Source of the DNA: an uncultured Lachnospiraceae bacterium | GTDB taxonomy: Bacteria; Bacillota; Clostridia; Lachnospirales; Lachnospiraceae | Length of the DNA: 64,000 nucleotides | Assembly: GCA_910585005.1 (NCBI GenBank) | Contig: CAJUCN010000001.1 | Span: 310,001 to 374,000, forward strand | Direction of reading: 5' to 3' | Shown: piece after piece, positions 9,262 through 18,775 of the stretch | Layout of the letters: the number at the start of each line of letters is the position of its first letter | How positions within the stretch are numbered: the first letter of the stretch is position 1 | Program-made: the position numbers and the translations under genes | Notes under the pieces: model-generated | Database searches by the model: none | The model's input: the letters and a program-made list of their open reading frames with translations, nothing else | Told to the model about the DNA's origin: nothing

Positions 9262-9958
9262 TTCCAGTCCTCTTACTCATCATTTTTTGATATTTCAATT
9301 CTGCAATTTCCCAATCATCAAAATTATCAATGTCCTGCACTTCCAGTTCCCCCATAACCATTGCCGCTATATGTGGCAGGTCTGTGGTCTTGTATTCCAA
9401 AAAAGGCGCTGTCCTGCAAAAATAAAACTGCCCGCAGTCATGGTAATAAGGCTCCAGATCCTGGGAACGGGTTTGGGCATATTCCGGCCATTTCATGCAA
9501 AGCTCTCCTGCCCCGTCCATCACCATGCACCTTTGCGGGGGAAAGGAAAACTTCACCACCGGCATTACCGAATCCGCTTTTTCCAACAGTTTTGCCGCTT
9601 TCTTTAACTTTTCTCCCGTGACAAATGGCGCTGTGGGATACAGACAGCAAAAGGTATCAAACTCTCTTCCCCTCTTCCGGTATTCCTCCAATACTTCCAG
9701 CAAAACATCGTCCGTGGAAGCATAATCCCCTGCACTTTCCCTGCTGCGCATAAATGGCACTTGTGCTCCTGCCCTCCGTGCAATAGCGGCAATCTCCACG
9801 TCATCTGTGGATACCATAACTTCATCAAATAGTCCCGACTCTAACGCCGCTTCAATCGAATAGCTGATAATCGGCTTTCCACAAAATTCCCTGATATTCT
9901 TACGGGGAATCCGCTTACTCCCACCTCTGGCAGTGATGATCGCAATCGATGATCCCAT
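9233..9958 (-). CDS. pseF: Pseudaminic acid cytidylyltransferase
   Basis: 241 residues. It activates pseudaminic acid with CTP to CMP-pseudaminic acid, the donor used by the glycosyltransferases. The N-terminal IITARGGSKRIPRKN is the CTP-binding motif of CMP-sugar synthetases, followed by SGLFDEVMVSTDD and CLYPTAPFV. The FSFPPQR stretch and the overall length fit PseF better than NeuA. The start ATG 9958 has GGAG/AGGAAG upstream. The gene overlaps pseI by 29 bases, so synthase and activating enzyme are made together. Confidence 0.87.
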   Translation of the reverse strand: MGSSIAIITARGGSKRIPRKNIREFCGKPIISYSIEAALESGLFDEVMVSTDDVEIAAIARRAGAQVPFMRSRESAGDYASTDDVLLEVLEEYRKRGREFDTFCCLYPTAPFVTGEKLKKAAKLLEKADSVMPVVKFSFPPQRCMVMDGAGELCMKWPEYAQTRSQDLEPYYHDCGQFYFCRTAPFLEYKTTDLPHIAAMVMGELEVQDIDNFDDWEIAELKYQKMMSKRTGNEEGVSDWK

Positions 9959-9987
9959 ACTTCCTGTCTCCTTTCCCTTTTGACGGC

Positions 9988-11082
9988 TTAGATCCCTTCC
10001 TCCAGATGTTCATTTTGACAATGCAGTTCCCGCGCCTCATAACGGTCCATATAATCTTCACCCAAAAAAACGATCTCCTTGGCAAAATGGATTCCATCCG
10101 GCACCGTCATGATGGACACAACCTTGTCCACCATCAGCCCGGGAATAAAGTTCATGACCTCCATAGGAAACTTTCTGGGGAGAATAATATACCCGGAAAA
10201 CAAGTTTTCATAATCAAGCAGATCCCTTGGATGAACCTTTAAAATCACTTGGGCCCCCTGTCCCTGTTCCCTGATTACATCCCGGAAAATCTTCTCCCTG
10301 ATTTCCAATGTGCAAAGCGGCTCTGTCAGGATCAAAACCTTATGTTCGTGATTTTCGCCAAAAGAAAGCTTTTCTTTTATTTCTTTCATATCTGCTAAAA
10401 AAATCCCCAGGATTTCCTCTTTGTCCTGATCGCTTAAATGCTCCACAAGCGTCTCCCGTCTTAGTTCTACATATTTCTTGCAAGGATAAGGACATACCGA
10501 AATGTCATTTACTTCCATGTCAATACAGTATTTTCCGTATCCGTTTTGAATAAAAATCAGGTTCAGGGAAGACAAAAATGCTTTCAACTTAAAATGCCCT
10601 TTATTATCATACCTTGCCGTATCATAATACCGGATACAGTCAAGCCCGTCTTCCAATGCATGGTAAGGGATCCGTCTATAACTCAAATAATAACCGATAG
10701 GGTCAGAATCACAAAACACAAATACTTCCCCGTATTTCTTAAAATCCACTGGAACATAAGGCTCTTGCAGCTTTCCAAGGAGCTTCGTATACCGGATCCT
10801 GGCCAGCATATTAATCAGCAGGTTCCCCCGGTCTACATGATACTTGGTAAGTTCCGGAAAAAACACATCCTCTTTTTCGTCAAACAAAAATACTTCTTCA
10901 AAGAGAGAAGAGTCCTGTGCCCTTTCTTTTAGATCCCCAAAATCATTGGACATGGTACTCAGCACCAGATCTGCATTTCCCCTCTCCGATACCGGAAGAT
11001 AACATTCTTTTAAACAGGCCACATAAACATGATAAAACGTGTGGCACACATAAATCCGTTTTTTCACTTTTTCTTTCTCCAT
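9988..11082 (-). CDS. GT52-like (sialyltransferase-type) glycosyltransferase
   Basis: 364 residues, no membrane segments. The N-terminal IYVCHTFYHVYVACL resembles the first strand and helix of GT-B sialyl/polysialyltransferases. Two further motifs support this: EDGLDCIRYYD in the middle (family D/E-D-G motif) and ILKVHPRD near residue 280 (the HP motif that binds the CMP-sugar). GT52 and related families use CMP-nonulosonic acids, and this gene is directly upstream of pseF and pseI. Transfer of pseudaminic acid to a surface glycan is therefore the likely role. The start ATG 11082 has AAGG upstream and lies just past the stop of the small membrane protein gene. Confidence 0.72.
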   Translation of the reverse strand: MEKEKVKKRIYVCHTFYHVYVACLKECYLPVSERGNADLVLSTMSNDFGDLKERAQDSSLFEEVFLFDEKEDVFFPELTKYHVDRGNLLINMLARIRYTKLLGKLQEPYVPVDFKKYGEVFVFCDSDPIGYYLSYRRIPYHALEDGLDCIRYYDTARYDNKGHFKLKAFLSSLNLIFIQNGYGKYCIDMEVNDISVCPYPCKKYVELRRETLVEHLSDQDKEEILGIFLADMKEIKEKLSFGENHEHKVLILTEPLCTLEIREKIFRDVIREQGQGAQVILKVHPRDLLDYENLFSGYIILPRKFPMEVMNFIPGLMVDKVVSIMTVPDGIHFAKEIVFLGEDYMDRYEARELHCQNEHLEEGI

Positions 11083-11091
11083 CCAGCTACC

Positions 11092-11619
11092 TTATCCACG
11101 CCATCCGTCTTCCGTAAAATAGCGGTCATTTTGATCCCTGTTTTCAGGCTTTTCTACTCCAAACAAGCCTCCCCCGGCAGAAAGCGCAAATAAGCCAAAC
11201 GCCACGATATGAAACGGCTTCGTGCACACGGAGATCGCATTTCCAAGCACCGAATAGCTGGCAAGTTCGCTGACCCCTAACATCGAAACCCATAAGGTTC
11301 CAATCCCCGGAAGATATCCCATTGCAACCTCCATGATACAGGCAGATACAAAAAATACGATGGTTCCGGTCCTATGACTCCCTTCCCGATTCTGCATATA
11401 CACGCAAAATCCTGCAAAACAAAAATAAAAAACCGCCGGACAGACACAAACAATAAAATAGGGAACTGGCACAGAATGTACCATTGCGATTTCTTCCGTC
11501 CCTGAAAGGACTTTCTTTACAGCTTCCTGATTCGCATACAACAAATATGTCAAAAGGATCGTGGCCAGTTGAACGCCGAGTGCACTCACTGACAATGTTT
11601 TTACCGCCTTATTTTTCAT
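11092..11619 (-). CDS. Small membrane protein of unknown function in the pseudaminic acid operon
   Basis: 175 residues, beginning at ATG 11619 with AAGGAGG seven bases upstream; an in-frame ATG at 11661 lacks a site. Four hydrophobic segments can be seen, at about residues 8-28, 50-75, 85-105 and 125-155, and the tail is polar. I recognise no domain. It is the first gene of a run that continues into the GT52-like transferase, pseF and pseI. That position could suit a membrane partner of the glycan machinery, but nothing in the protein shows this. Confidence 0.7.
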   Translation of the reverse strand: MKNKAVKTLSVSALGVQLATILLTYLLYANQEAVKKVLSGTEEIAMVHSVPVPYFIVCVCPAVFYFCFAGFCVYMQNREGSHRTGTIVFFVSACIMEVAMGYLPGIGTLWVSMLGVSELASYSVLGNAISVCTKPFHIVAFGLFALSAGGGLFGVEKPENRDQNDRYFTEDGWRG

Positions 11620-11701
11620 AAAAGCCTCCTTCGCCTTTTCTATGTATCTTAGCACACCCAAAAGCTTCTGGCTAGGATTTTTTCCCCCTTGTATCCATGC
11701 A

Positions 11702-11768
11702 CAAAGGGCTGCCCCTGCCCGGCAACCACAATCTATCGTATGCTCCAGGTCAGGATCACAGCCCTTTG
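11702..11768. repeat. Ten-base perfect inverted repeat downstream of the sugar ABC operon
   Basis: CAAAGGGCTG (11702-11711) pairs perfectly with CAGCCCTTTG (11759-11768), with 47 bases between. A shorter hairpin, GGATCA/TGATCC, overlaps the right arm (11753-11772). It lies in the 190-base space between the ABC binding-protein gene end (11812) and the membrane-protein gene start. No clear T-run follows on either strand, so it may be a structured mRNA end rather than a classic terminator. Confidence 0.4.
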
Positions 11769-11811
11769 ATCCTCTTATTATCCTTTTATTTTACTAAAAT
11801 CTCTCCGGCTT

Positions 11812-13164
11812 TTACTGTGCGCCGTCTATTTCCTTCCAATCTTTTTCAATCTTAGCGATTGTATCTTCCTTGCTTGCACTTCCTTCCACATAAGACTGGA
11901 AACTCTCTCCAAAGGATTGCCAAAATGCATCAGAAGAATACGTTGTACCTACGTTTCCAGCGCCATTTTCAGCTACATTTTCCATGGAGATCTGAACCAT
12001 TTTATTGGTATAGACTCCATTGGTATCAATAGAAGGCACACCGCCAACCGTAACTGACAGCCATTCCCTGCCAAAGTCTGATGTAAACCACCAATTGATA
12101 AAGTCAAGGACTTCCTGTAAGTGCTCAGAATCTTTATTTACCCGCAGAGCCTGGGTTGCGCCTACAGCGATATGGCACTGCGCCGGATCATCCCCTACCG
12201 GATATCCGCCATAATTAATATTCATATCAGGATTTATGGCCAGGAGAGATCCCTCCGCCCATGGCCCCATGCCAAGACCCATTGCCGCTTTTCCAGTTGC
12301 CAACTGTGCCTGCATAGACGCCAGATCAGATTCCAGCGGCTTGGACTCACAGTTTGCCTTTACAATATCCACGAACCGGAACATATCATCCTTCATCATC
12401 TCATAATTGTTTAATGAATCAGCCCCAGATTCCATATCACTGACAAACGTTGCATAATTGTCAACGGATTCTGTCAGGAACGGGATCAGACTCTGCTTAA
12501 ATACCCACCATTCAGCCCAGCCGCATGCAAAAGGCTGAATGCCTGCTGCCTGTAACTTCTCACAGCATTCTTCCAGTTCATCCAATGTCTTAGGAAGGCT
12601 GGTTACTCCTGCTGCATCCAGACAATCCTGATTAAAGATCATACCATATTGGTCTCCCACATAATGGAACGCATAGCATCCGTTTCCGGAAGCATCCGCC
12701 ATGGAAGCCTGAATGGCCGGAAGCAAAGCTTCCTGTACAGGCTGCCCTGTCAGATCATAAGAATATTCTTTATAAGTTTCAATTTCCTTTCCTGCCGTCG
12801 AAGCAAAAATATCAGGGCATTCCCCTGCATTTAATTTTGCTTTTAACATGGTAGGATAATCGTTCTGCGTCGTCTCGTAGTTAACGGTCACATTCGGTTT
12901 TACATTCTTGTACTCCGCAAGCAGTTCATTAATCGCATCTGCATACTCCGGGCCACTGATAAACATATACAGTTCAACCTCTTCCTCATCGCCTGTGGCG
13001 TCCTGTGCGGTATCTGCCGGAGTTTCCTCATCCGTTTCCGGCTGGCTTTGCTCCTGGGCCGGTGCAGGATCGTCTTCCCCACCTGCGTTCCCTCCGCCGC
13101 AGCCTGTAAGCATGCTCACTGTCAGAGCTGCACACAATAATGTTGCAAGTAACTTCTTTTTCAT
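11812..13164 (-). CDS. Sugar ABC transporter substrate-binding lipoprotein
   Basis: About 450 residues from ATG 13164 (GGAGAGAGG upstream). The signal peptide ends in a lipobox, LTGC, with the lipidated cysteine at residue 22. An acidic, proline- and glutamine-rich linker to about residue 55 follows, then a family-1 extracellular solute-binding domain (MSMEG/MalE type). It is the third gene after the two permeases. The two-component system encoded just upstream is of the type that usually controls such carbohydrate importers. The ligand cannot be read from the sequence. Confidence 0.9.
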   Translation of the reverse strand: MKKKLLATLLCAALTVSMLTGCGGGNAGGEDDPAPAQEQSQPETDEETPADTAQDATGDEEEVELYMFISGPEYADAINELLAEYKNVKPNVTVNYETTQNDYPTMLKAKLNAGECPDIFASTAGKEIETYKEYSYDLTGQPVQEALLPAIQASMADASGNGCYAFHYVGDQYGMIFNQDCLDAAGVTSLPKTLDELEECCEKLQAAGIQPFACGWAEWWVFKQSLIPFLTESVDNYATFVSDMESGADSLNNYEMMKDDMFRFVDIVKANCESKPLESDLASMQAQLATGKAAMGLGMGPWAEGSLLAINPDMNINYGGYPVGDDPAQCHIAVGATQALRVNKDSEHLQEVLDFINWWFTSDFGREWLSVTVGGVPSIDTNGVYTNKMVQISMENVAENGAGNVGTTYSSDAFWQSFGESFQSYVEGSASKEDTIAKIEKDWKEIDGAQ

Positions 13165-13209
13165 AGTCCTCTCTCCTTTTCTTTTTATCACCGGATGCCG
13201 TCTAGTCCT

Positions 13210-14049
13210 TTATCCTTTTACAGCCCCCGCTACAACGCCTTCCACAATATATTTTTGTAGAAAAACAAAAATAATTACTGAAGGAAGAATTGCCAAAACC
13301 ATTGCCGCCATAGCATAGTGCCATTGCGTATTAAATTGTCCCACAAAGCTGTATGCTGAAAGCACCAGCGTTTTGGTATCATTAGAACCGTTGACCATAA
13401 GCAGTGGAAGCAGGAAATCATTCCATATCCACATAACGTCAATTACAATCACCGTTGCCGTCACCGATTTTAACAAAGGGAAAATCACAAGCCCATAAGT
13501 CTTAAAAGTTCCTGCGCCGTCTATAAACGCGCTTTCATCGATCTCACCAGGAATTGTCTTCATAAAGTTATAAAAAATAAACGTTGCCATGGGAATCCCA
13601 AATCCCCAATATTGGATTCCAAGACCCATTTTGCTTCCCGAAAAATGGATGGTCGTCATAACCTTTAGAAGCGATATCATAATGGTCTGAAAGGGAATCA
13701 GCATAGGTGTTGTAATGATCACCCGTGCAATCTTCGTGTATCGATTATTCTTTCTGTCAAGAATATAGGCTGCAAGGGAAGAAAACACCACAATGCCGGC
13801 AATTCCAACTACCGTAATCTCCACCGTGTTTAAAAACAGCTTCCCGTACTGCATCTTATCCATCACATAAGTAAAATTTCCCCACTCCGTTTTGCTTGGA
13901 AGTTTGATCACATCTGTCACTACCTCCCCAAAAGGCTTTACCGCATTGATGCACATCAGGAAGATGGGATAGACATAAACTAGCGCAATCAGAAGCATAA
14001 CCAAAACCAACGCCATTCTTTTTATCTTTTTCTTCTGCCTTAAACTCAT
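13210..14049 (-). CDS. Sugar ABC transporter permease (MalG-like)
   Basis: 279 residues with about six membrane segments. The ATPase-coupling EAA-type loop is present as SAFIDGAGTFKTYGLVIFPLL, and the tail AVKG is typical of CUT1 MalG-like subunits. The start ATG 14049 overlaps the stop of the partner permease by four bases (ATGA), a standard translational coupling. It forms the importer channel with the 14046-14933 product. No ATPase gene is adjacent. Confidence 0.92.
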   Translation of the reverse strand: MSLRQKKKIKRMALVLVMLLIALVYVYPIFLMCINAVKPFGEVVTDVIKLPSKTEWGNFTYVMDKMQYGKLFLNTVEITVVGIAGIVVFSSLAAYILDRKNNRYTKIARVIITTPMLIPFQTIMISLLKVMTTIHFSGSKMGLGIQYWGFGIPMATFIFYNFMKTIPGEIDESAFIDGAGTFKTYGLVIFPLLKSVTATVIVIDVMWIWNDFLLPLLMVNGSNDTKTLVLSAYSFVGQFNTQWHYAMAAMVLAILPSVIIFVFLQKYIVEGVVAGAVKG

Positions 14050-14933
14050 TTGTTCACACCAGCCTTTTCCTCACGATTCATCAGCTTCATTACCAGTTGG
14101 GTAATCATAAGTACGATCACAAAAAATACAATTGCTTTTGCAGATCCTGTCCCATAATTGTTTCTCTGGAATGCCTCCCTGTAAATATCCATAGTCGCGC
14201 TATAGGTAGCATCTCCCGGCCCTCCCTTTGTCAAAGCCAGAATAATGTCAAATACTTTAAGGGAATTGGTCAACGACATAAAGATACAGGTGATCATGGA
14301 AGGCTTTAGCAGCGGAAGGGTCACCATAAAAAATTTCTTAAAGTTCCCTGCTCCATCAATTGTTGCCGCCTCCAGCACATCTGTCGGCACCGCCTGTAAG
14401 CCCGCTATATAAAGCACGATATAAAACCCCAGCGACTGCCATACCCCTACAAACACCACCGAATAAAATGCAAGTTTGCCACTTCCCAGCCAGCTCCAGT
14501 TTAGAAACTCCAAAGAAGTCTTTTCATAAAGAGCTGCAAACCCTTGGGAAAAAATAAATTTCCAGATAAATCCCACAATGGTCATACTCATGATATATGG
14601 GATAAAAAACATGCTGCGGATCACACTGACTCCCCGAAATTTCTTTGACAAGGCAACGGCAACTGCAAGTGCAAGCACATTAGCCAATATCATAAAAAGT
14701 ATGGTATATCTGATTGTGAACCCCAAACTTGTTATAAATCCCGAAGATTGGGAAATCAGTGTTTTATAATTTTCAAGCCCGATAAATACCGGTTCCTTTG
14801 CAATCCCGTTCCATTTGGTCAGGGAATAATAAATACCCATCAGAAAGGGAATATAAAAGACAACACAAACCAGAAAAACAGCCGGTATAGTAAATAAAAC
14901 ACTTTCCAGGTATTCTTTCCTCTTCCTTCCCAT
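14046..14933 (-). CDS. Sugar ABC transporter permease (MalF-like)
   Basis: About 295 residues from ATG 14933, which has GGAGAAAG upstream; the in-frame ATG at 14972 has none. Six membrane segments and the coupling loop EAATIDGAGNFKKFFMV near residues 195-215 place it in the CUT1 MalF-like subunits. It is the first gene of the operon permease-permease-binding protein. It is divergent from the sensor kinase gene, with about 215 bases of AT-rich regulatory space between them. Confidence 0.92.
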   Translation of the reverse strand: MGRKRKEYLESVLFTIPAVFLVCVVFYIPFLMGIYYSLTKWNGIAKEPVFIGLENYKTLISQSSGFITSLGFTIRYTILFMILANVLALAVAVALSKKFRGVSVIRSMFFIPYIMSMTIVGFIWKFIFSQGFAALYEKTSLEFLNWSWLGSGKLAFYSVVFVGVWQSLGFYIVLYIAGLQAVPTDVLEAATIDGAGNFKKFFMVTLPLLKPSMITCIFMSLTNSLKVFDIILALTKGGPGDATYSATMDIYREAFQRNNYGTGSAKAIVFFVIVLMITQLVMKLMNREEKAGVNK

Positions 14934-15151
14934 CGCACTTTCTCCTTTTTGAATTTTGTAGGATATGTACAATAATTATAGATAAATTTTGCAATAAAAG
15001 AATAGAATTTTTGATACAAAATGTTGTAATATTTTTCCTGTTATGGCTTTGATCTTTTGTTTTCGGTTGTAATATTGTATAGTTATTCTAATATAAATGA
15101 TGTACATTTGTTTGTCTTGTGGCAAAAACAATGAGAGGGAATCAAGACGGT

Positions 15152-16915
15152 ATGAAAAGAAAAATTGCTTATCTTGTCAATCACATATCCTTATGGATAC
15201 AATTATCATTCTTTATGCTCCTCATTGTTACCGCTACCGTTTTTATGTTGACGTACCGCAATTTTACATCTATCCGCGATCTGACGATTTCTAACCAGTT
15301 TTCCCTTTCCAGCAGCCTGCTGCGCCTTGAAAGCGAAAATCTGGATCATTATATTGCCGACCTGGCCTACTTTTGTATCCAGCCTTATTATGACAGCACG
15401 TTTACCCGCATTATTAACCAGAAAACGCCTGTCAGCGCAACACAGCTTGACTATGTAAAACAGCAGATGTTTTATTATTATTACACCCGCAATGACATAC
15501 AGGAATACGAATTATATTTGATCAATCAGGACATATCCATTGGCCGTACCAAAAGCCAAGAGCATATCACGATTCAGGAAACTCCTAACTTTGACACCCG
15601 GCAGGCTTCTCTTTTGTGCTCCGAAAACCAGATGAACCACGCAATTACCTCCTGCTCTGACTCCGGCGTATTTTTTACCTATTATCATTCTTTATTCCAG
15701 GCAAAGGGACGGGTGCAGCAAGCCGTTGTCCGGCTGCAGATCGATACCTCCTATTTAAAGCAGATTTTAAAAAACCACACCGGAAACAGTAATACCCTTG
15801 TCATATTAAATGAATCGGGACAGTTTATTTTTTCCAGTAACCCTTCTCTTTTTTCAGCAAAGCATCACATTTCCGAAATACAAAACACTGAAAACACCTT
15901 AAAAAGCGGGGCCAAGACGGTACGCATTCAGGGAAACGACTATTTGGTCATAAAAGAAGTCAGCAGCAAATCAGGAATACAGTTGATCAATTTCATTCCG
16001 CTTTCCTCTATTGACTCCGCCTTTGGAACCATCTCTTCCCAAATGTTTATTCACGGTTTCCTCATATGGTTTATTATTCTTTTGGTCATCTATTTGTTTG
16101 TATACTTGCTGACACTTCCGCTAAAACTATTATCTGCAAGAATGCAGCAGGCCGGATCCGGGGATTTCCATACCTTTCCGGAAATGCATGGAAGCAGTGA
16201 AATTGCAGAGCTTTCAAGCAGCTTTAATTCCATGCTTTCCCATATAGAACAACTGATCCAGCAAAATTATCTTGCACAGATCAGTGAAAAAAATGCCAGG
16301 CTAACGGCTTTAGAAGCACAGTTAAACCCACATTTTTTGTATAACACCTTACAGGCAATCTCCACAGAAGCGCTTATCAATGACCAGCCCAAAATCCATC
16401 AGATGATCACAAGCCTTGCCTCCAACTTAAGGTATACCATAAAAGCCGGAGACCTGGTTCCATTAAGCGCGGAACTGCAATACCTGTCTGATTATGTATT
16501 TTTGCAGCAGACAAGGTTAGACGATGCATTACATTTTAACATTGAGACAACCCCTGAACTGGAAAATTACCTGCTTCCCAAAATCAGCCTTCAGGCCCTG
16601 GTGGAAAATTCCATTATTCATGGGATAAATTCCGGCAAGGAAAGGATTCAAATAACGGTAAGCATCAAGAAGCTTTCCGACGACCGGCTGCGGATCAGTG
16701 TCCTGGATAACGGATGCGGCATTTCCCTTAAACAGCAGGAAAAGCTCCGTAATGATTTTCATATGGCAATGACCGCCCAAAACCCAGGCGGCATCGGCCT
16801 TGCCAACCTATATGTCCGGCTGCATCTTTTATATAGCGCGCCGACAGACCTGCAAATACATTCCGAAGAAGGCAAGTATACCAATATTGTCCTGATTCTT
16901 CCCTGTGTAGACTAA
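15152..16915 (+). CDS. YesM/LytS-type membrane sensor histidine kinase
   Basis: About 587 residues. A membrane segment at the N-terminus (about 15-35), an extracellular sensor region of about 240 residues, a second membrane segment near 300-325, a HAMP region, then a His_kinase domain with LNPHFLYNTLQAI (phospho-histidine near residue 393). The ATPase domain has LVENSIIHGI, LDNGCGI and GIGLANLYVRL. The start is uncertain: ATG 15152 has GAGGG about 12 bases upstream, while GTG 15119 and ATG 15131 have no site. It is coupled to the AraC-type regulator that follows by 13 bases. Such pairs usually sense or control carbohydrate uptake, here probably the divergent ABC operon. Confidence 0.9.
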   Translation: MKRKIAYLVNHISLWIQLSFFMLLIVTATVFMLTYRNFTSIRDLTISNQFSLSSSLLRLESENLDHYIADLAYFCIQPYYDSTFTRIINQKTPVSATQLDYVKQQMFYYYYTRNDIQEYELYLINQDISIGRTKSQEHITIQETPNFDTRQASLLCSENQMNHAITSCSDSGVFFTYYHSLFQAKGRVQQAVVRLQIDTSYLKQILKNHTGNSNTLVILNESGQFIFSSNPSLFSAKHHISEIQNTENTLKSGAKTVRIQGNDYLVIKEVSSKSGIQLINFIPLSSIDSAFGTISSQMFIHGFLIWFIILLVIYLFVYLLTLPLKLLSARMQQAGSGDFHTFPEMHGSSEIAELSSSFNSMLSHIEQLIQQNYLAQISEKNARLTALEAQLNPHFLYNTLQAISTEALINDQPKIHQMITSLASNLRYTIKAGDLVPLSAELQYLSDYVFLQQTRLDDALHFNIETTPELENYLLPKISLQALVENSIIHGINSGKERIQITVSIKKLSDDRLRISVLDNGCGISLKQQEKLRNDFHMAMTAQNPGGIGLANLYVRLHLLYSAPTDLQIHSEEGKYTNIVLILPCVD

Positions 16916-16928
16916 GGAGGAGCTATTT

Positions 16929-17675
16929 ATGTACAAATCACTGATTATTGACGACGAAAAACCGGTGCAGATTGCTATCAGCAAATTGGGGAAATGGCAT
17001 CACTACCATATAAAGACACCTGAAACTGCAAATAATGGTGAGCAGGGATTGAAGATCATGCGCGAAATTCATCCTTCCATTGTGTTCGTAGATATGAATA
17101 TGCCCATCATGGACGGCTGTAATTTTCTAAACATTGCTTCCAAGGAATTTCCTGAATGTAAATTTATCGTAGTGAGTGGATACGACAGCTTTTCTTATGC
17201 CCACCAGGCTTTGCGCTGCGGGGCAATTGATTATCTTCTTAAACCAATAGAAGAAAAATCCCTAAACGCCGCTATTGAAAAGGCCCTCTCCCTCATCGAT
17301 CCAGAGGAAGGTTCCGGTCATGATGCGGAAACCGTAAAAAACCTTTCTTCCGACGATATTATCCAGGATATCCGTGAGTATATAGAAAGCAATTACTGCC
17401 AAAACTTTAAACTGTCTGTTTTTGAAGAAAAATATCACTTTTCTTCCGCTTACCTCACGAAACTCTTTCGTTCCGTCCATGGTTATTCCATTTATGAATA
17501 TATGTTGAAACTCCGTATGGAACGCGCAAAAGAATTGTTAGAAAATTCAGATATAAAAATACTTGATATTGCAGAACGGCTGGGGTACACCGATAATCAT
17601 TATTTCAGCAAAGCCTTCAAAAATTATTACGACGTTTCCCCAAGCCAGTATCGAAACGATCATCTAAACAAATAA
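16929..17675 (+). CDS. YesN-type response regulator with AraC DNA-binding domain
   Basis: 248 residues. The receiver domain has D8, D9 and phospho-acceptor D55 in VFVDMNMP, and ends near K107 in YLLKPIEE. The C-terminal AraC-type double helix-turn-helix runs from about 145 to 243 and includes DIAERLGYTDNHYFSKAFKNY. GGAGG precedes the ATG. It is the cognate partner of the upstream sensor kinase and the likely activator of the divergent sugar ABC operon. Confidence 0.92.
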   Translation: MYKSLIIDDEKPVQIAISKLGKWHHYHIKTPETANNGEQGLKIMREIHPSIVFVDMNMPIMDGCNFLNIASKEFPECKFIVVSGYDSFSYAHQALRCGAIDYLLKPIEEKSLNAAIEKALSLIDPEEGSGHDAETVKNLSSDDIIQDIREYIESNYCQNFKLSVFEEKYHFSSAYLTKLFRSVHGYSIYEYMLKLRMERAKELLENSDIKILDIAERLGYTDNHYFSKAFKNYYDVSPSQYRNDHLNK

Positions 17676-17690
17676 CGTATTACTGCGGCC

Positions 17691-17718
17691 GGACAGGGCA
17701 TAGCCTCATTCCCTGTCC
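17691..17718 (+). terminator. Hairpin terminator after the two-component system
   Basis: GGACAGGG (17691-17698) pairs with CCCTGTCC (17711-17718) around a 12-base loop, followed by TTCTTTCTTTTC on the plus strand. It overlaps the end of the convergent glycosyltransferase gene, so it may serve both transcripts. Confidence 0.6.
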
Positions 17719-18752
17719 TTCTTTCTTTTCACAATCCGGCTGTGCAGCTTCCGGTAGCCCCACAGCGCCTTATAATACAGCAGGAAATACAAGGTGGATC
17801 TCATATGCATACCGATCAGTTTTCTCTCCTCGGCATGGACCCGTTCCTGATAATAGGGGTTTTGCATAAACCCTGGAAAAGTTTCCTTCATTTCCATACC
17901 CAGTTTCTTTACAAAGCTATATTCCTTCCTTTTCACACCCGCCATATAGGAAAACAGCGTATTTACATAAAACAATGTGGTAAAACTGCTTTCGATTTCC
18001 GGATAATATTCCTCAAGAAAGTTAAATTCTTTTGCCTCCCGGACCATCACCCTGGCAGCTTCCATCCGGTCCTCACAACGCTTTTTGGTAATCGTATGCA
18101 CGGTAGACGTATCATGCTGGTAATAATAGTAAAGAGGCTCCTGCAAATATTCAAAATGCTTTGCCCGAAGCATCCAGGAATTGCTGATAGCATTATCCTC
18201 ATAAAAAATATGTTCCGGAAAACGGTTAGGATAATCCAGAATGATATGTCTTTTATAGATCTTCACTACAAGACTTCCGCCGTCCAAAATCAGAGAGCGG
18301 TATTTTTCTTTTGTCAGGATCCCCGTCTGTTCTTTTTTATTATTATGCACTACCTGGCCAATCTCCATACTGTGCCTGCCCGTGAGATGATAATCGCATC
18401 CTACCAGGTCTGCACCAGTCTTCCTTGCCCTTTCAAGAAGCTTTTCATAAAAGTCAGGGGTTACCCAATCATCACTGTCAATAAAACCGATCCACTCACC
18501 TTTCGCCCGTGCAAGTCCCAGATTTTTAGCTCCCCCCTGCTTTTTATTTTGGGGAGAGGCAATGACGCAAAAACGGTCCGGATAGTTTTTTTCATATTCC
18601 CTGAGGATCTGTAAGGAATGATCCGTAGAACAGTCATCCACCGCTATGATCTCATAATCAGAAACCGTCTGCCCCACCAGGGAATCAAGGCACCAGACCA
18701 GCTTATCATCCGCTGCCATATTGTAAACCGGTACTATGATACTTAATTCCAT
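17706..18752 (-). CDS. Family 2 glycosyltransferase
   Basis: 348 residues. The GT-A domain occupies the first 230 residues: IIVPVYN, IIAVDDCSTD and the metal-binding DSD (92-94) in FIDSDDW. The remainder is helical with no clear membrane segment. It transfers a sugar from a nucleotide donor, probably while building a surface glycan. It directly follows pseC on the same strand with a 23-base gap, so it belongs to the pseudaminic acid gene set. Donor and acceptor are unknown. Confidence 0.85.
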   Translation of the reverse strand: MELSIIVPVYNMAADDKLVWCLDSLVGQTVSDYEIIAVDDCSTDHSLQILREYEKNYPDRFCVIASPQNKKQGGAKNLGLARAKGEWIGFIDSDDWVTPDFYEKLLERARKTGADLVGCDYHLTGRHSMEIGQVVHNNKKEQTGILTKEKYRSLILDGGSLVVKIYKRHIILDYPNRFPEHIFYEDNAISNSWMLRAKHFEYLQEPLYYYYQHDTSTVHTITKKRCEDRMEAARVMVREAKEFNFLEEYYPEIESSFTTLFYVNTLFSYMAGVKRKEYSFVKKLGMEMKETFPGFMQNPYYQERVHAEERKLIGMHMRSTLYFLLYYKALWGYRKLHSRIVKRKKDRE

Positions 18753-18775
18753 CCCTTCCCCGCCTTTCTTCCCTT

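Noticed and set aside
17742..18614. Plus-strand open frame of 290 codons opposite the GT2 gene; similar frame 18830-19489 opposite pseC
   Set aside because: Both are shadows of genes with clear family motifs on the minus strand; codon composition (rich in His, Phe, Leu, Arg) is typical of antisense frames.
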